Below, in pieces: positions 54,401 to 64,000 of a stretch of DNA of 64,000 bases. How positions within the stretch are numbered: the stretch's first letter is position 1; each line of letters begins with the position of its first letter. The stretch is from Rhodocollybia butyracea. Lineage: Eukaryota > Basidiomycota > Agaricomycetes > Agaricales > Omphalotaceae. Location: contig JADNRY010000052.1 of assembly GCA_015501585.1 (NCBI GenBank), positions 62,001 through 126,000 on the forward strand, written 5' to 3'. A program made the translations under genes and the position numbers. The notes under the pieces were generated by a model that saw only the letters and a program-made list of their open reading frames with translations, searched no databases and had not been told where the DNA came from.

Positions 54401-57400
54401 TCAGCCGCCATTTGTCTTCCAACTCGACGGGGGTGCCCTACGTCCAGGACTCCGATCGCCAGTATCATGATGTCGGGCTGATTGAGCAGGCTGGCTAACT
54501 GTACGAGCCCTCGGGTTGATAGACTGTTTCGTAGTCGCCGCATTTTTATTTGCCTGAGGAGGTATAGGCGGAACCGGTGGAAAGTACCCAGAATCGCGAG
54601 TGTAAGACGACATTCGCCCTCGATTAGGGGTGTTGGGTGATTGTCCACCACGTCCAGAAGGAGAAGATGACGAAGGGCCGAAAGATTCCCCGTAAACACT
54701 CCGAGAAGAATTCCAATTCCCACCTCTTCCACCTCCACCACCATATTCGCTCATAGCGCCGCTTCCATACATCGACATCCTAGATCCAGAAGGAGGGAAA
54801 ATCGTCGAGCCAGTAGACCACCCGTTACCTGCACCCATGCCATAAGGCGAACCCATCATAGACGGAGCCGACGGTGGCATGCCATACATGCTCTGGCTAC
54901 TATTGAATCCGATAGTCGAACCGCGCTCCCATTCATCCGCTGCTGCAGCCATAGCCTGCTGCGCGACAGCCATCTGATACGCCTGTTTGGCGAACATCAT
55001 AGCTTGTTGATGCGCAGCAAAGAAAGCCGGATCCGCTGGAGGTGGAACCATGAACTGGGAAGGGGATAACATCTGACCAGGCATTTGAGGCATCTGAGGC
55101 ATTGCCGGCCATCCCCACATCGGGCTCCCAGTCGTTTGAGGTGCTAGCATACCAGGCATTGAAGGGTTCATCATCATCGGGTTCATGCCGTTCATTCTAG
55201 CAGCAGCAGTTTGACTGATAGGTAGGTCTTCATCGTCGTCGTCATCAAGGATAGGACCTGGGCCATTGATAGTGTTTCCAAGCTATATTGTCAAAGAGTC
55301 AGATACGTATCCCTTAAAATTCTTTAAAAATTTGGCGCACCTCGATGGCAGCTCGAGCTTCACTCCTCCGCCGTTCTTTCCGTCTAGCTTCACCATCTCG
55401 GGGCGTCTCTTTATTCTTCCCATTACCAGCTACACTTCCAACCTCGTCCTCAAACGCAATACTCTTCCTCCTCGAATGTTTCGCCCCAAAGCTCAACCCG
55501 CTAACACCGCTACCCCATTTCTCTTCCTGGAACGGTTTATGTGCGATACTATCTCCAATATCACTTCCGTCTCGGGGGGTGTTCGGTGCACCGTTCGCGC
55601 TGCTCGACCCTCCTGTAGAGCTTGCGGGACTTTGCGACTTTGCGAACGGTTTGATAGGGATGGGCCCGGGGAACCGTGACGTCTGAGAAGGAACAACGCT
55701 AGGCATTTGATTCGCACTCATTGATCGCGGGGGAGGTTTAGACACCGCCAGCCGTTGGCGGGGCTGCGCGCCAGTTTGCGACGGCTCAGAACCATAGCCA
55801 CTGCTAGCATTCCCACTCCCGCTCTTGCCACTACCCGTGCTCGCCGAACTCGTACTGCTTGCTTCAGAGTCTGCTGTCGGGGAGGACGGCATATCTGATA
55901 CATTGGGTGTAGACGGTTTCGCCAATAAAATGCTTGGACCGGGTCTCATCGGTGGGTTCGACGGGGAAGGCTTGCTCGGGCCGCCAGATAAAAGAGTGGT
56001 ACTCCTAGGTCTCGGAGCATCTGGTGATGGAGGACCCCTTGTCCGTGTAGCCGTGGTGGTGGTAGTAGTCGTCGCAGTTGTAGTGACAGAATCCACAATA
56101 GTGTCCGAAGTCATTGAAATGATGTTCAGACTCGCACCCCTTCCGTGCGTGGGTCTCGAAGTGACACTGAACGAAGGGTTGGCAGGCCTCGTTTTGACCA
56201 CGATTGGGGTAATACGATTCGGCGACGGCGGTGGGTCATAGGCAAGACGAGCAAGCGAACGTGGTTCACTAAGTTCTTCTGTCTCTGCACTTCCACCTTC
56301 ATTTCCAAAAGGTAAATCCATGTCTGGTTGATCCTCGCCATTCACACTGACTAATTTGATACCAGCACCCAGCAAAGCAGCCAGATCCTCCATCGTTCCA
56401 CTGTCCTCGCTTTTCCTGAGCTCGACACTCTTTCTGGCCAATGATTTCGGTCTCGGCACTGGTTTCGAAAAAGATGCAGGTGAAGCAGACGCAGGAGTAG
56501 AAACCGTCTCCGAAAGATCAACATCGCCGTTAGACCAATCGCTTCTATGACCCGGCCTGAGCTTCTCAAGCATCGGCGAAGGCGAGGAAGTGCGCAGGAC
56601 GTCCAAAACATCCGAAGAGGGACGACCAGTGGTGTCAGCCGTGCTTCGGCGTAAAGGATAAGAATCCTGCATATTTGGAGACGAGGTAGCGCCCTGAGCC
56701 ACGACTTTCGACAACCGCTCACTCAGCAAGTCCTTCTTTTTACCTGCTGACCCTCCACTACCATCATTACTGCTAGCTGTGCTGCTCACCATACTCAATG
56801 CATCAGTATCCTTCCTGCCTATTGGTATCCTCCTTTGTACCAGCCCTGCAGGAAGCTGCGACAGCATTTGAGGACTCGTTGAATCGGGTTTACGATGAGC
56901 CAAAGTGGGAGATGGCGGAGGAGAGACAAATCGTCTCCCCGGAGGCGACGTTGACGTGACACTGGACGGAGTAGGGGATACTACCTTTGTCGAGGATGCG
57001 CTTTGGGTAGTACTAGCAGAAAGCAGTGTCGCTCCACCAGTGAAACCCTCTTGACTCTTAGCTTTACCTGCTATGTCCGGCGAACGTTTGTTGGGTCCAG
57101 TAAGCTCAGTGATATCAATCAAAGGCTTTGGCATTGGATTGGAACCGACTCTAGCTCTCATCGCTCCTCCTCCTGCCCTGCCCATAGAATGAACGGACAC
57201 TGAGTCCGAGTGTGGATTGGAGCGATTGGAAGCAGCGCTGCCAGGCCGTTTAGGCGGTACCAATGTCGCCAAAGGCGCATCATCAGAATCATCAGAATCT
57301 GAATCACTTGGCAAAAGTCGTGGAAGGGTAGCAGATCTGACTTGCGGTGGAGCACGCACTGTGTGTGAAAGTTAGAACAGATATAGAATACGATGAATTA

Positions 57401-58696
57401 AATCTGTGACGTACGGGCAGCAGTGCGGGAGCCCAATGCACCTGTTGATGCACTGGCAGCTATACCGTTCAGATTTGGGTGGGTTACTGGATAGACAGCA
57501 GACTGAGACCGAGGAGTAGCGGTATTCACGGCTGCGTTTGGTCGAAGACTAGTCCCTGATACAGGGAAGGTAGACGGTGAAGGTTTGTACGAACTCGAGC
57601 TCGAACCATGGCCGATCTCGGACTTGGCTTTCGACTTGAGTATGCTCTTTTTAGACTTTACCCGCTTATCCGAATCCGAATCATCGTCTTCCTCGGAAGA
57701 TAGATCTTCTTCCTCCGAAGAAATCGCTTTTCCGAGAGCAACCAACGAGGTTGTCCTTTGTCGAACATCGAGGGCATTTGAAGTAGGAGAACGATGATGT
57801 GAAAGATTGGGCCCTGGACTGGGAGACCTTGGACCAGGTACTGGTGAGCCAGCCTGACTACGCCGAGCCTGGGCTTCTCGGAAGGCGGCGACGGATATAC
57901 GCTGCTGTGATGCAGAAGGATCATTTAATGAACCGATACTAGAGTTACGCGAACGTGATCCTGGAATTGGGCGTGGCGGGACAAGAGATGCGGAAGATGA
58001 ATTGAGGGAGTCGGTAACAGAGTCTCTGCGGCCTGCCGGTGGCGGAGGAAGCTCTGGAGAAGGAGCACGAAGGTGTCGGAAACCCTTCAAATTAAAAGAA
58101 GAATCATCTTCGAGTGCAGCAGATATATCTTCTACCCTTGGGGGAGGAGGTTTCGGTTTAGGCTTTTTGGTAGTGTTGGGCTGTGATTTTGAAGACCAAG
58201 GAAAGAGAGGTCTTTTCGGAACTGGAAGTGTTTCAGTTGATGTAGGATATTCGGTTGGTAAAGACCTTGTGGAGCTAGCACTATGGGGATCAGCATATGC
58301 TGAGAAAATCGCTGAGCGACTAGGCGGTGGACCCAAATTGCGCCGTATTTCTGCTGAATCCGCCTCTGAGGCAATGCTAGTGCTGAGACGGTTGGAAAAT
58401 GGAGGTGGAGGCTGTAAAGAGACCTCTGAAGACGAGGCAATTGACTTGGCAACTTTTCTACGACCAAAAAGCCGTAATTTACTAGATGAACCGGGAGAAG
58501 CTGCTACAGATGGATAGACACTGCTATTAGTGGATTTTGTTGGCGAAGAGAGGAGAGCATCGTCTGGGTGAAGTGTACGACGTGAATGCTCTGAGGTTGG
58601 TGACTCTGCAGCTGTGATTGTCGGACTAGTTGGTATGGGTTCTCCGAAATCCGAGCGTGATTTGTTCTTTTTAGAGAAAAAATCTCGTAGCGGCAT
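54401..58696 (-). CDS. Large Ser/Pro-rich, probably disordered protein
   Basis: Three exons (58696-57415, 57358-55341, 55282-54401) give 1,393 residues. Introns are 56 and 58 nt with GTACGT/CAG and GTGCGC/TAG borders, and the exon sum is an exact codon multiple. The N-terminus is MPLRDFFSKKNKSRSDF, followed by long Ser/Pro/Thr-rich tracts and a basic-acidic cluster (LSSEEDDDSDSDKRVKSKKS). A short conserved-looking helix MEDLAALLGAGIKLVSVNGE and a charged coil EARRKERRRSEARAAIE follow. Near residues 1130-1230 there is a Met/Pro-rich region and an AHQQAMMFAKQAYQMAVAQQ helix. I do not recognise a function; the composition suggests a phosphorylated scaffold or cell-cortex protein, as inference only. 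Confidence 0.8.
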
Positions 58697-60935
58697 CTAA
58701 AACTGCTAGAAAATTGAAATTTCACGCTGTATGAGAGAAACAAGCACATACGAGACAAAGTCTTCCAACACCACTAGTATACTCAAGCAAGATTTCCGAC
58801 TGATATGTCGATTGGCCGCCACGAATAACGGGGACAGCGACAAGGGAGAGGTAAAGAAGGAAAAGGCGGAAACTAAAGGTCCTAAATTAACGACGCCAGC
58901 ACGTGGCCTACAAGAGCTTGATCGTTCCAATTTCCAAAAACGGAATTTCAATATTTGCCGATTAATTACTTTTTGGTTTCCAGATTTCAAAGTAGCCAAG
59001 TATCCAAGCCATTATGCTCATTGTAACGACGTGGACAGTGAAATTCCACGAAAATTCCGCCCGAAGCATAGCGCCGCAGCCTGTCAGCGCTCAGCGATTA
59101 CTAAACTTCCGGTGTGCTTCGCGTCTTTCGACTCTGAAATTTGGCCGAAACCTGATTAATTCCAAGAAGCTTTATCGGCAATAGTCGCACTCAGAATATC
59201 ATGTTCTCGCACGGAGTGTGGTTAGGGGGGACCCGAACGCTGTGCATCATCAATTGCAGACGCCCATTATCGATGTCCGTGTCCTGTATCCGGGTCACAC
59301 TTTCTTCCAGAGACCTTTATCGGTTACACTTCAAACAGATGAACGGGCAGAGAAAAAAGCAAACCAGCCGAAAACTCTGTATACGGGTGAGTGCACTCTG
59401 CCGAGCACCTGCATCGACACCTGAATTTTAGATATTGAATATCACTTGGTACAGTAATTCAATGCGATTTTCGGTACGGCATGCTAACAGGAGGCTAGTA
59501 TAATTAACAGCGATAATCAGCGACATCAAGTGGATGTAACAACCTCTCAGCTTTCCCTCCAAGTTTCTCAAGTATTTGACCAGTATCTCATGAAATGAAA
59601 TCTTCCTCAGGCTTCGATTCCTTCCCATCGTCTTTGACGTATCACAGTTGATCTTGTTCTTGTGTAACTATCGGAAAGATCCACCTTTTAACGACCGACA
59701 GCCTATCTCCCATAGGCAGACCCAACCGCGGCAGGTGAGCTTAATTTAGACGACAGCCAGGAACCATAGCAGGCTGGTGTAACTACAAGGCAAAAATTGC
59801 GCGTAATCAAAATCAACCTTCATTGAAGGTTGGCTTGAACACCTACGCCCCTCTGGGATTTTGAATATCGCTGTCTTTATAGCCAGTAATCAAACTCCTC
59901 CCCCAATTATGAGACCGATAATCGAGGAGCCTCGAGGCCAACTAGTGCCTGCCTGCACTTCAATGACAGCGAGAAGTACCTCTTGACCTTAAAATACTTA
60001 TATCGGGCATACGATTGCTCTGACAAAAAAATCCAGAATGCTCACGCGCTCTCGACCTCGGGCTAGTTTCAAGGGTGTTAATAACCGACGAAATGAAAGA
60101 ACATTACCTCGCCTAGCTTTGAATATGATCGTCGCAGTACTTTAGCTCGAGAGTCCCCAGATTCTACAAGATCTCAACTTCATTCTGCGATGATACCGAG
60201 GAGACAGACACTTGGAATCATTAAGTAAGAACAGATATGCATAATAGAACAAGTTATCTGTCATTGCACACATAAACGCAGTATGTAGTATTGATATTCT
60301 CCGAACGTTCATTTAACACGCCACATACACACATCTCCTAATTTCTCGTCATCCAAAGCGTAATAGGAACGCGACAAAAGTATTACAAGGAGGAGCAGTA
60401 TTACAAGGATCGAGCACTATGTACCCCAGAGATGCGGGTCGGAATCAATTCGAGGGATTCAAGTGTAAGTAGTATGGAGCAGGACGAAAATGGTATAGCG
60501 AGCGAAAAAGGATACTATGTATATGTTCAACAAAGCAATGCAGTTATAATATTATACAATTGTGAGAGAGACGAAGGGGAAAAAAAAAGACGGAGAAAAT
60601 GAGTGGGGTCCTGGCAGAAAAGGAAGTAGTGGTAGTATAACCGACATGGTCGTACTAGTGGTTTGCCAGCAAAATCAATAGGTATCAGATACGTAGTGTA
60701 TATACAGAGCATGGGCTCGAAAAAGATGGATATGAATGTAAATGTATGTTCGGACAAAGGAGCGACAATGACAGAAGGAGGGATGACTAAAAAAAGAAAG
60801 GTTAACAAATACAAGTGGTAATCGTCCAAGCAGAAGCCCAAAGGAGAAAGGAATTATCGGGGAAAAGAGGGACGGTCTACGACTGAATAAGAACAGAAAG
60901 AGTAAAGCCGACGTTGCATGCAACCTGTCACTGTT
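58697..60935. other. Intergenic region, no gene supported
   Basis: About 2.2 kb between the start of the Ser/Pro-rich gene and the 3' end of the coiled-coil gene. It should contain the promoter of the former. Open frames such as 58731-59159 lack motifs. No repeats shared with the accessory region were seen. Confidence 0.4.
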
Positions 60936-62788
60936 TCATCGAGCGTTCGGCTGCGGTACACGAGGAAGCGGTCTTGGAGTCTTGGGTCTTCTATCCGAAG
61001 GCGACCGCGATGCTGACGGTGTAGGAGGGGTCGGCGTCGCAGGAGTTGGAGGTGGTGGAGCTAATAGGATTGAGTGAGATAGTCCACTAAGATATACAGA
61101 ACAACGTACCATCGATATAGTAGGACGAATAGTGTGAAGAATGGGCGGTGTATGTGCTCACAGGCGAAGATGAACCGTTATCATAAGCAGGAGGGACGAA
61201 ATTAGCTGACTGTCTGAACGACCCGTTGTTTTCCGGTTTAGGGATGATCAGCTGTGGAGGTAGATGTGGCGGTGGTTGAGAGTGTCGGTGGGGCTGGTCA
61301 TAACTGGGTGGTGCATCTTGTAAACCTTCAAAATCAAGATCTGTAGGCTCCTCGAGTTCGCCAGATTTGAGCTTGGAAACGATTTCGAGGAAAGTGGTTT
61401 TACGAATCTCGCGAAGGTCCTTTTTGCGATCCGCTATACCCTGTTCGGCTTCCTGGACAGCACTCTTTGCGTCGGCTGTACGGTCTCCACAAGCTTTCCA
61501 TTCTGCTATTAACTGCGGGCGAGATTTGAACGTTGAACCGAAGCAAATATACTAGACCTACCTGCGAATATGTAGTACCGAGCTCCGCTGCGTATACTTT
61601 CAAAGTCTCTGCAAGCTTTATCAGTATGGTTGAACTATCGCTCTATCAAGCAAATGGCCACACCATGAAACTCGGTATCATTCTCTTTACGGACAGGCAA
61701 CCTAAAAAAGAACAGGCAATGTAAGCGCGCGTAGTATGACGTTACATCAAAAACGTACTCTCTGGCTATACTCGGAGTCTCTAGTGTTCGAACATGGGGC
61801 GAATATTGCTGCGCATCGCGGACAAGAGCCTGAGCCTTCTGCGCTAAAGAATGGGCTGATCGCAATGAAGCCGATTCCTTCGATTCCGCCGTTCGTCCCC
61901 CAGCGAGCATGGCTACTTAATGCAAGAGCTATGGGATCAACGACAAGGAGAGTAGGATGACTGCTTACAGGCAGTGGCCCAATAAATCGCATCTTTCAGC
62001 TTCGACTGGCATTCTCTAAACGTTCTTTCCGATCGGGAAAGTATCTCGAACGCATCATTCTCTGTATTGAAGTTTGCTTTTGCCCGTTCGGTGACTGAGA
62101 AAGAAACCTGAACTGCTTGTTCCAGCTCGTCTTCTTTGGGATATCCTAATCAGCGAGATGAGATATCGAAAGAAACTTTCCAGTCGCGACAGATGTACCT
62201 GGCGTAGGCCCATTGAAGATTAAGCCATACAAGGCATCTAGTTTGCCAATGAAATCGTCGTATTCGTTCATTTTGACCAGCAGTTCGGCTTTCTACTTTG
62301 TCCGGTGAGCAAGCTTTCAGGCAGATGTAAGTTGAGACTGACCGCAGTCTGTGCGTTTTTCAATGATTGTTCCAGAGAAGCTTTTCTTTCGCGTTCGTTG
62401 TTTTCTTCTACCCTTGCCTCCTCGAACAACCTGTAGAGAGTCTTTTAGTCAAATAACTTTGTAGAATGGATTTCAGTTCGCACCTCTTGTTTCTTTGCTC
62501 TCGTTCTTTCTCCTTTTCTTTCTCCTTCCTGCCGCGAAAAACCTGCGAAAATTTCAGGCCTCCCGGTATAATGCCTGGGTCAGCATTTCTTCTCTGATTC
62601 CTCGTCTTCTCGAACAACACGGCAACATTTGCTTCGCATTCCTCGAGCTGCGCTTGTAGCTCTTCCACTTCGTTGATTTGCTGCTTCAGCTCATCCGGAA
62701 TTGCTTCGAGTTCAGATAATGAGTTGATTAGTTGGGTGTGTCTAGATGAATTTTCTGCGACAGCCTGTTGAAGAAATGAAGACGACAT
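60936..62788 (-). CDS. Coiled-coil protein with Pro-rich tail, paralogue 1
   Basis: Nine exons: 62788-62484, 62430-62343, 62292-62199, 62145-61969, 61912-61759, 61701-61664, 61608-61562, 61512-61110, 61060-60936; 476 residues. The start MSSSFLQQAVAENSSRHTQL leads into a long coiled coil (INEVEELQAQLEECEANVAV, then a KEKEKEREQR basic stretch). Next come IFNGPTPG, LAQKAQALVRDAQQYSPHVR, PSIARELPVRKENDTEFH, KSAVQEAEQGIADRKKDLRE and GELEEPTDLDF. A Pro-rich tail (PPPHLPPQLIIPKP; APPPPTPATPTPPTPS) closes it. It resembles an uncharacterised basidiomycete coiled-coil family; I have no function to assign. Two exons are very short (38 and 47 nt). Confidence 0.75.
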
Positions 62789-63253
62789 GGAGGTACATGA
62801 AGAGCCCGGCTTATGACACAAAATTTGGGCGGCGAATAGCTGAGCTACGGCAACCCCGGTGCCTAAACGATGATGGGGATAGAATGAAATATTAGGATAC
62901 GCGCTTAAATCCTTATCAGCATGGGGAAATCCTTTCGTTTCTCCAAGTTTTACAGCTTTAAAAGAGGCGTGCAATAAATGTTGAGAAATACCTCAGCTGA
63001 GTGAATAACCAGACCTTCAATTTGCCCAAGCCTTTTTACTACCTTTGCTATTTCAGTAAGAGCGCTGGACCTTCTTCAAACCACAATTACGGGAAATTTG
63101 TTGTTTTCTTTCCTCATCCCATAACTGGTACTCAGGACATACAGTACAGAAGTACTACAATCTCCAGCGGCTGGTATAGCTCTGCAACATTAATGATCAG
63201 CGCAGAAAAGTCACACTGTATATTCAATAATCGTAAAGCATATTCCTCGCTGA
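62789..63253. other. Spacer between tandem paralogues
   Basis: 465 bp between the start of paralogue 1 and the stop of paralogue 2; presumed promoter of paralogue 1. No repeat or gene seen. Confidence 0.4.
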
Positions 63254-64000
63254 TCATCTTCCTTGATTAAACCTGGATAACTTCTCCTGCTGCATCACCT
63301 GTACATTCGTATAGTCATAACTTGGGGGTGGTTCCTCAAAGTTACCATCATTAGGCTCCTCAAGCTCGCCAGAATTGAGCTTGGACACGATGTCGAGGAA
63401 CGTGGCTTTCCTGAGTTCGCGAAGCTCTTTTGCTGGGCCCGCTATACCTTGTTCGGCTTTCAGGACAGCACTCTTTGCGTCTTCAGTGCGCTCTTCACAG
63501 GATTTCCGTTCTGCCAATAACTGCAAGCGGGATTTGAGCGTCAGGAACGAATACACCGGAGGTGCGCGCCCACACTTACCTGCGAATATGTGTTACCGAG
63601 CTCCGCTGCATATACTTTCAAAACCTCTACAAGCTTTATTAGTACACTCAATTATCAAACTGACAAGGGACCCGCCACACCATGAAACTCGGTGTCATTC
63701 TCTTTTCGGACAGGCAACCTAATAAACAGGTATGTGAGCGGTACGGTATGACATGAGATAAACGTACTCTCTGACAATGCTCGGAGTCTCAAGTGTCCGA
63801 ATTTGTGGCGAGAGTTGTTGTGCTTCGCGCACAAGAACCTGAGCTTTCTGCGCTAAAGAATGTGCTGATTTCAATGAAGCCGATTCCTTTGTCTGCGCTG
63901 TTCGTCCTCCAGAGACCATAGCTATTTAATACGAGAGCTTGATCAACGCCCAGGTCAAGATTAACATGGAGACTTACCGGTAGTGGCCCAATAGATCGCA
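63254..64000 (-). CDS. Coiled-coil protein, paralogue 2 (5' end outside window)
   Basis: Exons within the window: 64000-63978, 63921-63768, 63718-63681, 63626-63580, 63520-63254. The gene continues beyond the right edge. Exon borders and phases match paralogue 1 exactly, including the 38- and 47-nt exons. It reads SAHSLAQKAQVLVREAQQLS, LPVRKENDTEFH, KSAVLKAEQGIAGPAKELRE and GELEEPNDGNFEEPPPSYDY. It then ends NVQVMQQEKLSRFNQGR, so the long Pro-rich tail of paralogue 1 is absent. A tandem duplicate of an uncharacterised family. Confidence 0.75.

Noticed and set aside
55825..56241. Long plus-strand frames inside the Ser/Pro-rich gene
   Set aside because: Antisense shadows of a biased coding sequence; the minus-strand model has exact exon sums and clean splice sites.

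Overview
The window looks like a chromosomal segment of a filamentous basidiomycete, most likely an Agaricomycete. Introns are about 50-60 nt with GTRNGT donors, CTRAY branch sites and YAG acceptors. Gene families include alpha-kinases, integrase-core genes, gag-only LTR elements and a Helitron piece. No prokaryotic feature, tRNA or rRNA gene was seen. This placement is inference from sequence style; no database was searched.

The window splits into two parts. From 1 to about 53.5 kb it is repeat-rich accessory DNA. From 54.4 kb to the right end it holds ordinary intron-containing genes: one long Ser/Pro-rich protein of 1,393 codons (54401-58696, minus) and two tandem paralogous coiled-coil proteins (60936-62788 and 63254 to beyond the edge, minus).

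The accessory part is built on a repeatedly duplicated unit. The unit has a small secreted-protein (SSP) gene, usually starting MRTT and carrying a signal peptide, with a conserved leader and a conserved 3'-terminal intron. Most often it is followed, in convergent orientation, by a decayed 5' portion of a TAF1-like (TFIID subunit 1) gene. I count about eleven SSP copies or remnants (from 2, 3330, 4975, 18203, 36334, 39070/42580, 42791, 44025, 50272, 50672, 52660 and 53014) and six TAF1-like remnants. Four or five SSP copies look intact enough to make a protein (18203, 36334, 44025, 52660, and perhaps 4975 apart from one frameshift).

Mobile DNA has been inserted into this array. A gag-only LTR element (8060-17594) is split by a 6.2-kb LTR element with 1.39-kb LTRs and no coding interior (9016-15194). 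Between 19459 and 34756 lie two adjacent mobile units. Each has terminal inverted repeats and 7-bp target duplications, and each carries the same head-to-head pair: an integrase-core (DDE) gene on the minus strand and a zinc-finger/alpha-kinase gene on the plus strand. The first unit is further broken by a hAT-like element holding a solo LTR, by two nested gag-only LTR elements, and by a 1.4-kb terminal-inverted-repeat element. Smaller elements include a Harbinger-type MITE (3935-4454), a TTAAG-rich element (5996-7163), a 3.2-kb inverted-repeat element splitting an SSP copy (39384-42573), a Helitron fragment (48431-49400) and a 690-bp near-palindrome (50911-51600).

The main candidates for something undescribed are the transposon-like unit that pairs an integrase with an alpha-kinase, and the SSP family co-amplified with TAF1 fragments.
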